Assembly (NCBI GenBank): GCA_937927625.1 | Contig: CALBSD010000041.1 | Span: forward strand, 1-64,000 | Origin: an uncultured Actinomycetes bacterium | GTDB lineage: Bacteria > Actinomycetota > Acidimicrobiia > Acidimicrobiales > Ilumatobacteraceae | Direction: 5' to 3' | Length of the DNA: 64,000 nucleotides | Shown: piece after piece, positions 52,819 to 61,275 of the stretch | Position numbering within the stretch: the first letter of the stretch is position 1 | Layout: every line of letters starts with the position of its first letter | Program-made: the position numbers and the translations under genes | Notes under the pieces: model-generated | What the model saw: only the letters and a program-made list of their open reading frames with translations | Told to the model about the DNA's origin: nothing | Database searches by the model: none

Positions 52819-52880
52819 CAAAATGTAAAAGGCATGTCCCTCCTTCTATTCTGCATCCCTGTGGACTGAGGCAAGGGGAG

Positions 52881-52886
52881 TACGGT
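52881..52886 (+). promoter_or_regulatory. -10 hexamer TACGGT of the plsC-like gene
   Basis: TACGGT ends 6 nt before the ATG at 52893. Leaderless start; it fixes the start against an in-frame ATG at 52770 that lies in the divergent gene. Confidence 0.6.
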
Positions 52887-52892
52887 TCCTGC

Positions 52893-53897
52893 ATGGAAAG
52901 AACATGGGTTCGGCGCCCGGTCATGGTTCTTGGTGTGGTGGCGATGGCTATCGGACTCTTGATTTCCCTGCCCATGTGGCTGCCGCTGATGTTCGTTGCG
53001 GACCTAGTTCGAGCCAAGTGGAGAATCCCCCTCATCCGCTTTGCATCGTTTGGTCTTCTGTGGTCCTGGCTTGAAACGCTGGGAATTCTGGCTGTCGGTG
53101 TGTTGTGGCTGACTGGATTGGCAAAGAACCAAAGGGCGAACTACGCCCTTCAAAAATTGTGGACTCGCGGAGTCGTCGGAGCACTCTCGCTCACGGTGGG
53201 ATTGCGCATCGATGTCGAGGGTGTTGAACATCTTGGCGAGGGTCCGTTTATTGCATTGTGTCGCCATGCAAGCCTGGCCGACTCTGTCATGAGTGCTTGG
53301 GTGTTCGCTGCACGGGCCCATTTGCGTCCTCGGTACGTACTGAAGAAAGAACTCAAACTCGATCCGTGTCTTGATGTTGTCGGTCATCGTCTTCCGAACT
53401 ATTTCCTCAATCGTCAGTCTGTGAATGTTGCTTCAGAACTTCAAGGCATTGAACAGATGGCAACTGGTCTCGGCGTGAGTGACATCGCGGTGATCTTCCC
53501 CGAAGGAACTCGCGCAAATGACACGAAGCGAGTTCGCATTCTCGAGCGTCTGCGTGTGAAGTCTCCCGACCGTGCTCAGCGACTTGAGGGGCTTCGCTAT
53601 CTCATGGCTCCGAAGACAGCCGGTGTTGCAGCACTTCTCGCCGCAGTTCCTAATGCAAAAGTCATCACCATGTGGCATGCCGGCTTCGACGGGATGGATA
53701 GTTTCCGTGGCATCGTGAAACATCTGGCGAAGAGTGCTGTACGAGTGCAAGTCAAAGTGACAGAGCACCAACGTTCGACCGTGGCCAGCGGCGAAGCATT
53801 TGTTGCATGGCTCGACGAGCAGTGGATTGCAATGGACGCAGCTGTCGCGCAATTAATCTCACAACAGAATCTCTCGCGAGGAGTACATCATGGGTAA
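52893..53897 (+). CDS. 1-acyl-sn-glycerol-3-phosphate acyltransferase family protein (PlsC-like)
   Basis: 334 residues from the leaderless ATG. Two N-terminal hydrophobic stretches (about 10-38 and 50-75), then the acyltransferase motif H125-x4-D130 in CRHASLAD and FPEGTR (202-207). Acyl transfer to lysophosphatidate or another lipid acceptor at the membrane. The C-terminal extension after residue 260 is longer than in typical PlsC. Overlaps the next gene by 8 nt. Confidence 0.85.
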   Translation: MERTWVRRPVMVLGVVAMAIGLLISLPMWLPLMFVADLVRAKWRIPLIRFASFGLLWSWLETLGILAVGVLWLTGLAKNQRANYALQKLWTRGVVGALSLTVGLRIDVEGVEHLGEGPFIALCRHASLADSVMSAWVFAARAHLRPRYVLKKELKLDPCLDVVGHRLPNYFLNRQSVNVASELQGIEQMATGLGVSDIAVIFPEGTRANDTKRVRILERLRVKSPDRAQRLEGLRYLMAPKTAGVAALLAAVPNAKVITMWHAGFDGMDSFRGIVKHLAKSAVRVQVKVTEHQRSTVASGEAFVAWLDEQWIAMDAAVAQLISQQNLSRGVHHG

Positions 53898-54666
53898 CGC
53901 AATGCTGATTGCTGCAGCAACAATCGCAGCAGTGATGGTGACGACATGGATAATCAGTCTCATCGTCAAGAACGCATCAATTGTCGACATCGTGTGGGGC
54001 GCCGGTTTCGCCATCACTTCATGGGTGCTTGCAGCAACAGTCGATGGCGACAGTGGTCGTCAAATTCTTCTTGCGGTGATGGTCGGTCTGTGGGGTATGC
54101 GTCTTGCGTTGTATTTGGCAAAGCGCAACATCGGTCACGGTGAAGACTGGCGCTACAAAGCAATGCGTAAGAAGAAGGGCAGCAAGTTCGGGCTCATCAG
54201 CTTGGTGACGGTCTTTGGTCTGCAGGGCGTTTTGATGTGGACGGTTTCATTGCCGGTCATGTTCGGAAACGCCGATGCGTCTCCGGGTGTTGGTCCGATT
54301 GCCGTCATGGGCATCATGCTGTGGATTGTCGGTCTCTCATTTGAAGCTGTCGGCGACTTTCAACTCGCTCGATTCAAGAAAGACCCAGCAAACGCAACAA
54401 AGGTGATGGACAAAGGCTTGTGGAGTTTGACTCGTCATCCCAATTACTTCGGTGATGCATTGTTGTGGTGGGGTATTGGCATTGTTGGTGCCGAAACTGG
54501 ATCGGGCGTCATTGGATTTATCGGACCCGTTGTGATGACATTCTTCTTGTTGAAGGTCTCGGGCGTGCCGATGTTGGAGCGTTCATTGAAGAAGCGTCGC
54601 GAAGGTTATGACGAATATGTCGCACGCACTAGCGGATTCATTCCGCGTCCGCCTAAGAAGTTGTAG
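53890..54666 (+). CDS. DUF1295 membrane protein (steroid 5-alpha-reductase-like)
   Basis: 258 residues with about six membrane helices; GAGGAGT before the ATG. The C-terminal signature GLWSLTRHPNYFGDALLWWGIGI, then SGVPMLERSLKKRREGYDEYVARTSGFIPRPPKK, is the hallmark of DUF1295/3-oxo-5-alpha-steroid 4-dehydrogenase-like and isoprenylcysteine methyltransferase-like proteins. An NAD(P)H-linked lipid or sterol reductase is possible. Coupled to the acyltransferase gene. Confidence 0.85.
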   Translation: MGNAMLIAAATIAAVMVTTWIISLIVKNASIVDIVWGAGFAITSWVLAATVDGDSGRQILLAVMVGLWGMRLALYLAKRNIGHGEDWRYKAMRKKKGSKFGLISLVTVFGLQGVLMWTVSLPVMFGNADASPGVGPIAVMGIMLWIVGLSFEAVGDFQLARFKKDPANATKVMDKGLWSLTRHPNYFGDALLWWGIGIVGAETGSGVIGFIGPVVMTFFLLKVSGVPMLERSLKKRREGYDEYVARTSGFIPRPPKKL

Positions 54667-54668
54667 GA

Positions 54669-55817
54669 CTACAGCGCGTTGGTGATGTCGGCGACGAGAT
54701 CGTCGGCGTTCTCAAGGCCAATCGAGAATCGCAAGAGACCTTGTGTGACGCCCATTGCGTCGAGTGAATCTTTTGAAAGACCCGCTTGGGTGCTTGTTGC
54801 CGGATGGCACACAAGTGTTTCTGGGCCACCGAATGATGTGGCGATGTGAACCAATTGCAACTTCTCAACAAATTCTTTGCATTCGTCGAAGCCGCCTTTG
54901 ATCTCCGCAGCAAGAACTGTGCCGCCGTATCGCATCTGTGATCGCGCAAGGTCATGTTGCGGATGAGATTCCAAAAATGGATGATGCACTGCGATCACTG
55001 ATGGGTGAGATTCGAGTGCTCGTGCAAGCGTGAGCGCAGTCTTGTTTTGGCGTTCTGTACGAACAGCCATCGTACGGATGCCTCGCAATGCATTCAGCGC
55101 GTCGTACGGCGATGCAGAAGCTCCGTGCATTACGGAGTACGACCACACTTCACTGATGAGGTCGCGTTCACCGGCGATGACACCTAGCAATGCGTCATTG
55201 TGGCCGCCAATTCCTTTGGTAGCCGAATGCAAAACTACGTCGACACCGAAATCAAGCGGACGTTGTCCCATGGGAGTTGCAAGAGTGGAATCAACAACCT
55301 TGAAAGGTCCCTTGATGGCGCCGAGTTCAGCAAGATTTGTAATTGCGAGTTTTGGATTCGAAGGAGTCTCGGCGATGACCAACATGGTGCGACCAGGGAT
55401 AACCGCGGCGGCAAACGAGCCGGGGACAGTTGGATCGACCAGTGTGGTTTCGATCCCGAATCGTGCACACGGCCCCAGGAGGAAAGAAAGTGTTGCTCCA
55501 TAGAGGTTGTTCTGGGCGACGATGTGCGAGCCCTGACCACACAGGGAGAGGACAAGGGAGGCAACGGCACCCATTCCTGAACCAAATGCAAGGGCTGCCT
55601 CTGCACCTTCAAGTTCGGCGATTGCAGTCTCGAACTGGGTGACGGTGGGGTTCGCGAAACGTGAGTAGAACTCTGTGGACCGCGTTCCGGTGGCGCGCTT
55701 TGTGGCTTCTTCGAGACTTCCTGTCTCCCACACAGTGGATGGCCACAAGGCCGGGGACAGGGACGAATAGTCCCCGCGACCTGCTGTAATGGCTGTTGTA
55801 TCTGGGTTTTGGGCCAC
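54669..55817 (-). CDS. Cys/Met metabolism PLP enzyme (cystathionine gamma-synthase / O-acetylhomoserine sulfhydrylase / gamma-lyase family)
   Basis: 382 residues. YSRFANPT (51-58) is the phosphate-binding motif, PLP lysine K201 in HSATKGIGGHND, and GGPETLVCHPATSTQA near the C-terminus. The family members MetB, MetY and MegL cannot be separated by motif. Given metX in the same window, a role in methionine synthesis is likely, but unlike metX it has no riboswitch: TAGCAT stands 6 nt before its GTG start. Ends 2 nt from the convergent DUF1295 gene. Confidence 0.87.
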   Translation of the reverse strand: MAQNPDTTAITAGRGDYSSLSPALWPSTVWETGSLEEATKRATGTRSTEFYSRFANPTVTQFETAIAELEGAEAALAFGSGMGAVASLVLSLCGQGSHIVAQNNLYGATLSFLLGPCARFGIETTLVDPTVPGSFAAAVIPGRTMLVIAETPSNPKLAITNLAELGAIKGPFKVVDSTLATPMGQRPLDFGVDVVLHSATKGIGGHNDALLGVIAGERDLISEVWSYSVMHGASASPYDALNALRGIRTMAVRTERQNKTALTLARALESHPSVIAVHHPFLESHPQHDLARSQMRYGGTVLAAEIKGGFDECKEFVEKLQLVHIATSFGGPETLVCHPATSTQAGLSKDSLDAMGVTQGLLRFSIGLENADDLVADITNAL

Positions 55818-55823
55818 GAAACG

Positions 55824-55829
55824 ATGCTA
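55824..55829 (-). promoter_or_regulatory. -10 hexamer TAGCAT of the trans-sulfuration gene
   Basis: TAGCAT on the minus strand ends 6 nt before the GTG at 55817. Leaderless, divergent from the promoter at 55892. Confidence 0.55.
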
Positions 55830-55891
55830 ACGACTAAATCCGACCTCAAGAGGGGTATTTAGGGTCTCGGTCTCAAGAGTGGGCAGTGGGG

Positions 55892-55897
55892 TAGCCT
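55892..55897 (+). promoter_or_regulatory. -10 hexamer TAGCCT of the small membrane protein gene
   Basis: TAGCCT ends 7 nt before the ATG at 55905, the first gene of a two-gene unit with the methyltransferase. Leaderless start. Confidence 0.6.
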
Positions 55898-55904
55898 GAC
55901 TGCC

Positions 55905-56087
55905 ATGTTCTCTTACTTAGATGCCGGTACCGGCAGCATGATTGTCACCGCCGTCGCGGGTGGATTCGCAGGCCTCGCAGTTGCCGTCAAGATGGGTATG
56001 GCTCGTCTTCGCTCCAAGGTCACTGGAAAGCCAGTGCCTGCGTTTGAGTCTTCGGACGACGACGAATCAGAATCATCACACGACTGA
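55905..56087 (+). CDS. small membrane protein with YLDAGTGS motif
   Basis: 60 residues: MFSYLDAGTGS, one hydrophobic helix (about 12-30), a basic cytoplasmic patch (RLRSKVTGKP) and an acidic Ser/Asp/Glu tail. Small proteins with a DxGTGS start are known beside sugar-modification and methyltransferase genes, but I know no function. Only 3 nt separate it from the methyltransferase gene, so it may anchor that enzyme at the membrane. Confidence 0.7.
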   Translation: MFSYLDAGTGSMIVTAVAGGFAGLAVAVKMGMARLRSKVTGKPVPAFESSDDDESESSHD

Positions 56088-56090
56088 TCC

Positions 56091-57491
56091 ATGTCGGATA
56101 TTTCACAAGATCCAGGCTCTTTTCGTGACCTCTTGAGCAGGGTGTTCATTGGTGAAGGGCGCGTCGTTCGCGCATTCACCGCTGAGGGTGCAAAAGACAT
56201 TCAGGCCGTTTGGAACAAGAAGTCCATCCAAAGTGCACTTGCTTCGGGTGAATTGATTGATTCCACCATCGTTGAACCATCAGCAGTGGGGCTCTCCGCA
56301 CCATGGACATCGGCGATGACGCATCCGATGGTGCCGTTCATTTCCTATCCGTATGAGTGGACATTCTCCATGTTGAAGGATGCTGCGTTGTTGCAGTTGA
56401 AACTCACACGCGAGACCTTGGCTGATGGAATTGGTCTGAAAGATGCAACGCCCTACAACGTGCAGTTCATTGGTTCGCGTCCTCAATTCATCGATGCAGG
56501 CTCATTTGAAAAGCGTCGTAAGGGCGATCCTTGGTACGGTTACAAGCAATTCTGCGAATTGTTCTTGTACCCACTCATGATGCAGGGATACCTCGGAGTG
56601 CAGTACCAGCCGTACCTTCGCGGTTCGGTGAACGGTATTACTCCTGAAACCATGCGCAAGTTGTTGCCAGCAAGTCTTCGTCATCCTCGTAAGGGTCGTT
56701 TCACCCACGTGGTGTTGCACGCAGCTGCTTCAAGCCGTTTCGCAGACTCTGATACCGATGTGAAGAAGGCTTCTGCAAAGGCCGGCATGAACGCCCAGGT
56801 ACTTGATGCCACCATGCGCAAGCTAGAAAAGATTGTTCAGAAGTTGAACCTTGGTGACAAGAAGTCAACCTGGTCTAACTATTCCGAGCGCGGTCACTAT
56901 CTCGAATCCAGCTTGGATGAGAAGCAGAAGTTTGTTCGTGATGCTGTTGCTTCGGCGCCACGCAAGCAAGTGTGGGACATCGGTTGTAACGACGGCATCT
57001 TTAGTCGTATTGCTTCTGCTCATTCTGACTATGTCGTTGCAATGGACGCTGACCCATTGGTCATTGATCGTCTGTACAACACATTGAAGACTGAGAAGAA
57101 CAACAAGATTCTTCCGCTGTATGTCGACCTCACCGATTCCGGTGGTGGAGTCGGTTGGCGTGGCTTGGAGCGTCCTGGTGTATTCCACCGTGGCAATCCA
57201 GACATCGTGATGGCTCTGGCAGTGATTCACCACATGGCAATCACTTTCAATGTGCCCATCGCTTCGCAGCTCGACATGTTCCGTGATCTCTCACCAGAGC
57301 TCATTATTGAAATGCCTCACGCGGACGATCCAATGGTGCGCAAGCTCCTACAGAACAAGCGTGATGGCATCCATGATGACTTCAATCTTGAGAACTTTGA
57401 ACGCCTGCTCTCCGAGCGCTTTGACATCAAGGCAAAGATGCTTCTTGCAGGTGGAACTCGCACAATCTTCCACGCTGTCCGCAAGGGCTAA
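56091..57491 (+). CDS. class I SAM-dependent methyltransferase with N-terminal extension
   Basis: 466 residues. The C-terminal half is a Rossmann methyltransferase: motif I VWDIGCNDGIFSRIA, VVAMDADPLVIDRLYN, then DIVMALAVIHHMAI. The first about 270 residues (for example SYPYEWTFSMLKDAALLQLKLTRETLADGIGLKDATPYNVQFIG) form a separate conserved region, possibly for substrate recognition. The conserved pair suggests methylation of a cell-surface or sugar-linked substrate. Substrate unknown. Confidence 0.85.
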   Translation: MSDISQDPGSFRDLLSRVFIGEGRVVRAFTAEGAKDIQAVWNKKSIQSALASGELIDSTIVEPSAVGLSAPWTSAMTHPMVPFISYPYEWTFSMLKDAALLQLKLTRETLADGIGLKDATPYNVQFIGSRPQFIDAGSFEKRRKGDPWYGYKQFCELFLYPLMMQGYLGVQYQPYLRGSVNGITPETMRKLLPASLRHPRKGRFTHVVLHAAASSRFADSDTDVKKASAKAGMNAQVLDATMRKLEKIVQKLNLGDKKSTWSNYSERGHYLESSLDEKQKFVRDAVASAPRKQVWDIGCNDGIFSRIASAHSDYVVAMDADPLVIDRLYNTLKTEKNNKILPLYVDLTDSGGGVGWRGLERPGVFHRGNPDIVMALAVIHHMAITFNVPIASQLDMFRDLSPELIIEMPHADDPMVRKLLQNKRDGIHDDFNLENFERLLSERFDIKAKMLLAGGTRTIFHAVRKG

Positions 57492-57497
57492 TCGCGT

Positions 57498-57522
57498 CAG
57501 GGGAGTCCTTTCGGAACCCCTG
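57498..57522 (+). terminator. imperfect hairpin after the methyltransferase gene
   Basis: CAGGGG-AGTCC-TTTC-GGA-ACCCCTG forms a stem with a small bulge 7 nt after the stop. No T-run follows. A weak terminator or 3'-end stabiliser. Confidence 0.45.
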
Positions 57523-57537
57523 TAGAGTTGATGTGTC

Positions 57538-57553
57538 GCAGTGTTCGCACTGC
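57538..57553 (+). other. TTCG-tetraloop hairpin just before tRNA-Cys
   Basis: GCAGTG-TTCG-CACTGC, followed by TTCT. It is either part of the tRNA precursor leader (if transcription starts after TAGAGT at 57523-57528) or the second half of a terminator for the methyltransferase transcript. Confidence 0.45.
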
Positions 57554-57557
57554 TTCT

Positions 57558-57632
57558 GGCGACGTGGCGGAATGGTTTACGCAGCGGCCTGCAAAGCCGT
57601 TTATCCGAGTTCGATTCTCGGCGTCGCCTCCA
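57558..57632 (+). tRNA. tRNA-Cys (anticodon GCA)
   Basis: 75 nt. Acceptor arms GGCGACG and CGTCGCC pair; anticodon arm GCGGC-CTGCAAA-GCCGT gives GCA; T arm GTTCGATTC. Discriminator T and CCA are encoded. Confidence 0.95.
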
Positions 57633-57656
57633 TTTGAATGACTCCAATGCAATGGA

Positions 57657-57670
57657 GTGACGGTCGTCAC
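57657..57670 (+). promoter_or_regulatory. palindrome GTGAC-N4-GTCAC upstream of the AMP-forming ligase
   Basis: GTGACGGTCGTCAC, a 5-4-5 inverted repeat, sits directly upstream of the TACGGT -10. Another hairpin (ACTCCA/TGGAGT) overlaps its left side. The same half-sites occur at 62624-62637 before the second solute-binding protein. Candidate repressor site. Confidence 0.4.
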
Positions 57671-57673
57671 TGA

Positions 57674-57679
57674 TACGGT
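57674..57679 (+). promoter_or_regulatory. -10 hexamer TACGGT of the AMP-forming ligase
   Basis: TACGGT ends 6 nt before the ATG at 57686. Leaderless start. Confidence 0.6.
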
Positions 57680-57685
57680 CGGCGC

Positions 57686-59362
57686 ATGATGACGCGCGAT
57701 GAGGCAATTGCTGAACTCACTGCTCCCGGAATGGTGTTCGAGTTAGAAACTGTTGCTGTCCATGGGAATCCGTTGCGGGTGTACAAGAACGCTCCGAGGT
57801 CATTACGCGATGTGTGGCTAGCTGCTGCCGAACGCGGCGACACTCCGTACTTCCATTACGACGACGTCACCATCACGTATGGACAGGCACATCAACAAAT
57901 CACTGCAGTGGCAGCGTGGCTAGTTGAGCGTGGCGTTAAGAAGGGCGACCGCGTGGCAGTGGGAATGCGTAACTATCCAGAGTGGGCATTTGCACACTGG
58001 GCGATCCAGTGCATCGGAGCAGTCACTGTCAGCCTGAATGCGTGGTGGATTGCCGAAGAACTGAAATACGCCTTCATCGACTCTGGTGCCACTGCAGCAA
58101 TTGTTGATGGAGAACGCCTCGATCGAATGTCGGATGAAATGTTGAGCGAGCGCGGAGTTCATTCTGTTCTTGTTGTTCGTGGCGATGCACGTCCAGGAAC
58201 TTTTGCTTGGACAGATATTGCATCGAATACTTCGGCACAGCTTCCGGCAGCAGCAATTGACACTGATGATGATGCAACGATTTTGTACACATCGGGAACA
58301 ACTGGATTCCCAAAGGGTGCTGCTGGTAGTCATCGCAACTACATCACCAATATTTGGAATGGTCTCTTTGCTGTCGCAGTGGGGGCAAAAATGGTTGGCA
58401 TTGCTCCGGCTGCATCTGACGCACCAAAACCACAAGCGATTGCTTTCACCACGTTCCCGTATTTCCATATTGCAGGTCTCTGTGGAATGACATCGCACAC
58501 CAACAATGGCGGAGCCATTGTGTCCCAATTCAAGTGGGATGCCGCAGATGCGTTGCGCTTAATTGAGAAGTACAAGGTGGCTTCCTTCGGTGGTGTGCCG
58601 ACTGTCGTGCGATCACTGTTGGAACATCCCGATCGCGATAAGTACGACCTTTCAAGCTTGACAGCGATATCGCAAGGCGGAGCTCCCGTTGCTCCAGACT
58701 CAGTAGCTCGTATTGAAAAAGATTTCGCAGGCAAGGTGGGCGCAGCTAATGGCTACGGACTAACCGAGACCACTGCAGCCATCATTGGTAACAGCGGTGC
58801 TGCCTATTTTGCAAAGAAAGACAGCGTTGGTCTGCCGTACGTCGGAACAGAGATTCGCATTGCGGATGAAGATGGCAATTCGTTGCCGCAAGGTTCGATT
58901 GGTGAGATTTGGGTCTACGGGCCGAACAACGTTCGTGGCTACTGGAATAAACCAGAAGAAACGGCGAAGGCGTTTACGAATGGATGGTTCCATACGGGTG
59001 ACGCGGGTCTGATTGATGAGGACGGATACATCTACGTCGTGGATCGCATCAAAGACATGGTGTTGCGTGGTGGCGAGAACGTCTATTGCGTCGAAGTGGA
59101 AACTGCATTGTTTGAAGTAGATGCCGTGAAGGATTGTGCAGTGATTGGACTTCCGCACGAGAAGTTGGGCGAAGAAGTTGCCGCTGTCATTGTCGCTGCA
59201 GACGGACACGGCCCAAGTAGTGCAGATGAAGTTCTGCGCCACTTGGGCTCGCGATTGTCCGCTTTCAAAGTTCCTAGCAAGATTTTCTGGCACGATGAGG
59301 ACCTTCCTCGTAATGCCGCTGGAAAAGTCTTGAAGAAGGACTTGCGGGATTTCTATTCCTGA
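57686..59362 (+). CDS. AMP-dependent acyl-CoA synthetase/ligase
   Basis: 558 residues. ATP-binding ILYTSGTTGFPKG (about 196-208), GYGLTETTA, GEIWVYGPNNVRGYWNKPEETAKAFTNGWFHTGDAG and DRIKDMVLRGGENVYCVEVE, with the catalytic lysine in PRNAAGKVLKKDL. Fatty or aromatic acid activation is likely. Only 25-30% similar by eye to the synthetase at 29.0 kb, so not a recent duplicate. A palindrome upstream suggests regulation by a ligand-responsive repressor. Confidence 0.9.
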   Translation: MMTRDEAIAELTAPGMVFELETVAVHGNPLRVYKNAPRSLRDVWLAAAERGDTPYFHYDDVTITYGQAHQQITAVAAWLVERGVKKGDRVAVGMRNYPEWAFAHWAIQCIGAVTVSLNAWWIAEELKYAFIDSGATAAIVDGERLDRMSDEMLSERGVHSVLVVRGDARPGTFAWTDIASNTSAQLPAAAIDTDDDATILYTSGTTGFPKGAAGSHRNYITNIWNGLFAVAVGAKMVGIAPAASDAPKPQAIAFTTFPYFHIAGLCGMTSHTNNGGAIVSQFKWDAADALRLIEKYKVASFGGVPTVVRSLLEHPDRDKYDLSSLTAISQGGAPVAPDSVARIEKDFAGKVGAANGYGLTETTAAIIGNSGAAYFAKKDSVGLPYVGTEIRIADEDGNSLPQGSIGEIWVYGPNNVRGYWNKPEETAKAFTNGWFHTGDAGLIDEDGYIYVVDRIKDMVLRGGENVYCVEVETALFEVDAVKDCAVIGLPHEKLGEEVAAVIVAADGHGPSSADEVLRHLGSRLSAFKVPSKIFWHDEDLPRNAAGKVLKKDLRDFYS

Positions 59363-61141
59363 TTACTTGGTCTTGTAGACGCCCGTCCAGTCAATTCCCC
59401 AGTTAGTGACTGTGCGTTGAGTGTTTCCATTGGGCAATGTCAATGTTCCGATTCCCGCCATCTTCTTGGTTGTGAAGAGTGAGTAATAGAAGGTGTTGAC
59501 AGCGCCCATAATGGCATTCTTCTGAAGGTAGGCAGTGCCGGCACGGAATTTGCTCTTTGCAGCACCTGCATTTGCTGCTGCTTGACCGTCGTAGAAAAAC
59601 TGATCAATCGCTGTGTCATTGTGATGATTCAGTCCAAGTACTGGCCCCAATGATGTTTTGAAGAGTCCACGAACCGGATTGGTGCTCGTTGCCGAATATG
59701 CATTGGTGACCAGGAATGGAATATTGAACGCTGCATCTTGACCCTCGAGAAGAGTGATGAAGATTGCGTCGTATGCGTTGTAGTACTCGCCTTGGTTCAG
59801 TTTTGCCGAAGGATTGAAAGCCTTCGAGATGATGTTTGCTGTCTCTTCAACCACATAGTTGGCAGAAATGTTGCACTTTGCCCACGTTGCTTTCAAGAAT
59901 CGGGCATTTGACTGAGAAGACGTGCTTGTGTCTGCAGGGAAAGTGAACGTTAGAGTTGGTTCACCAGTTTCAACGATGTAGTCCTTCACGAATTGCTTCG
60001 CTTTAGAAATGTTGAACTTAGGGAAGTTCTTTGTTGAGTACATCAAGCTCGTGGGGCCAACGATGGAAGTTGCTGCCTTTGTCTCGTTTCGCGTGCGAAC
60101 CTTGACAAAGTTGGAACGGTCGAGACAACTCAATACGGCTTTGCGAGCTGAGAGATGTTCAAACGGTGATCGTGGTTTGCCTTGGTTGAGCCAGAGCGAC
60201 GGGTAGTACTCAGCGGGTGACTTGAACTCTCGTACGAGTGACCGACGTGTTCGTAGATCCTTGATGAAAGTTGCATCGGTTGCTGCAGAGAAGAACCCAG
60301 CGTCCAGGGTCGCTCGACGAACGGCCGCGGCTCTTTGTGACGATTCCTTTACATTCACGAACGTGATCTTGTCCAAATAGGGGAGACGGGCATTCGTCTT
60401 TGGGTCGTGGCGCCAGTAGTCGGCATTGCGAGTGACAACGAGCTGGTCGGCAGTCCACGAAGAAATCTTGAATGGACCAGTTCCAATCGGATTCTGAGCA
60501 CAAGTATTTGCGTCTGCAAGTTGCGCAGGCGAACGCATGAAGAAACGCCCGGATGCATACAGGGTTGATTTGAAATCGTATTGAGCACGATCAAGAACAA
60601 ACTCCACGACAAATTCGGACTTGACGGAGAATGATTTGATATTGGCTGTAAACGCAGTGCCGGTTCCAATGGTGTACGACTTCGATGCCAGCCCCGAAAG
60701 GCCATTTGCGATGTACGCACCCAACGCAGTGCGGCCAGTTATTGCATTGAAGTTTGCAACGACGGCAGCGGCGTCGAACTTTGATCCATCATGGAAGGTC
60801 ACACCTTCGCGGAGCGTGACAGTCCAGGTTTTGTGATCGACAGAAGGAGTCGCACTGCGAGCAAGAACTCCAGCCATGTCGCCGCCCTTTGTTCTTTCAA
60901 AGAGCGTTTCATAGATGGTTCGTGTAGCCATCAATGCTGAGTTTGCAGGGTTGTTTCCCACGCAGAACCCCGGAAGCGTGTCAAAGATTCCTACGTTGAT
61001 GGCGCCGCCATATTTGGTTGCTGGTGTGGCGTTGGGTGATGCATGCGTTGCGCCTGCGAATCCAACGACCGTTCCCAACGAGGCCGCAGTCAGAAGTGCA
61101 ATCTTCTTGACTGTGCCAATTCGGGTGTGGACAGTTCTCAT
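59363..61141 (-). CDS. ABC transporter substrate-binding protein, family 5 (peptide/nickel type)
   Basis: 592 residues from the ATG at 61141 after AAAGGAG; the longer frame to 61183 is rejected. Sec-type signal with VKKIALLTAASLGTVVGFAGATHASPNA, but no cysteine at a lipobox. SBP_5 marks: LREGVTFHDGSKFDAAAV, NPIGTGPFKISSWT, RNADYWR, LPYLDKITF. Binds an oligopeptide or other organic solute outside the membrane. No permease or ATPase gene is beside it. Clearly paralogous to the gene at 62672. Confidence 0.9.
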   Translation of the reverse strand: MRTVHTRIGTVKKIALLTAASLGTVVGFAGATHASPNATPATKYGGAINVGIFDTLPGFCVGNNPANSALMATRTIYETLFERTKGGDMAGVLARSATPSVDHKTWTVTLREGVTFHDGSKFDAAAVVANFNAITGRTALGAYIANGLSGLASKSYTIGTGTAFTANIKSFSVKSEFVVEFVLDRAQYDFKSTLYASGRFFMRSPAQLADANTCAQNPIGTGPFKISSWTADQLVVTRNADYWRHDPKTNARLPYLDKITFVNVKESSQRAAAVRRATLDAGFFSAATDATFIKDLRTRRSLVREFKSPAEYYPSLWLNQGKPRSPFEHLSARKAVLSCLDRSNFVKVRTRNETKAATSIVGPTSLMYSTKNFPKFNISKAKQFVKDYIVETGEPTLTFTFPADTSTSSQSNARFLKATWAKCNISANYVVEETANIISKAFNPSAKLNQGEYYNAYDAIFITLLEGQDAAFNIPFLVTNAYSATSTNPVRGLFKTSLGPVLGLNHHNDTAIDQFFYDGQAAANAGAAKSKFRAGTAYLQKNAIMGAVNTFYYSLFTTKKMAGIGTLTLPNGNTQRTVTNWGIDWTGVYKTK

Positions 61142-61263
61142 AATGATCTCCTTTATGTCGCTGAATGGCGCCATAAAGGTCACGGTAATTTTGGACTCAG
61201 ACTTCAGGTCCGAGAATTCATACCAACTTGTTCATTCGGACTTTTGTCATCGCTATCGGTTCG

Positions 61264-61269
61264 TAAGTT
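61264..61269 (+). promoter_or_regulatory. -10 hexamer TAAGTT of the 143-residue protein gene
   Basis: TAAGTT ends 6 nt before the ATG at 61276. Leaderless start, divergent from the binding-protein gene. Confidence 0.55.
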
Positions 61270-61275
61270 TCTTTC

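Noticed and set aside
52770..52892. N-terminal extension of the acyltransferase frame
   Set aside because: It lies within the divergent hydroxylase gene and its promoter; the -10 hexamer at 52881 points to the ATG at 52893.
57534..57556. Small RNA gene before tRNA-Cys
   Set aside because: The TTCG hairpin is better explained as tRNA leader or terminator; no separate promoter and end could be defined.
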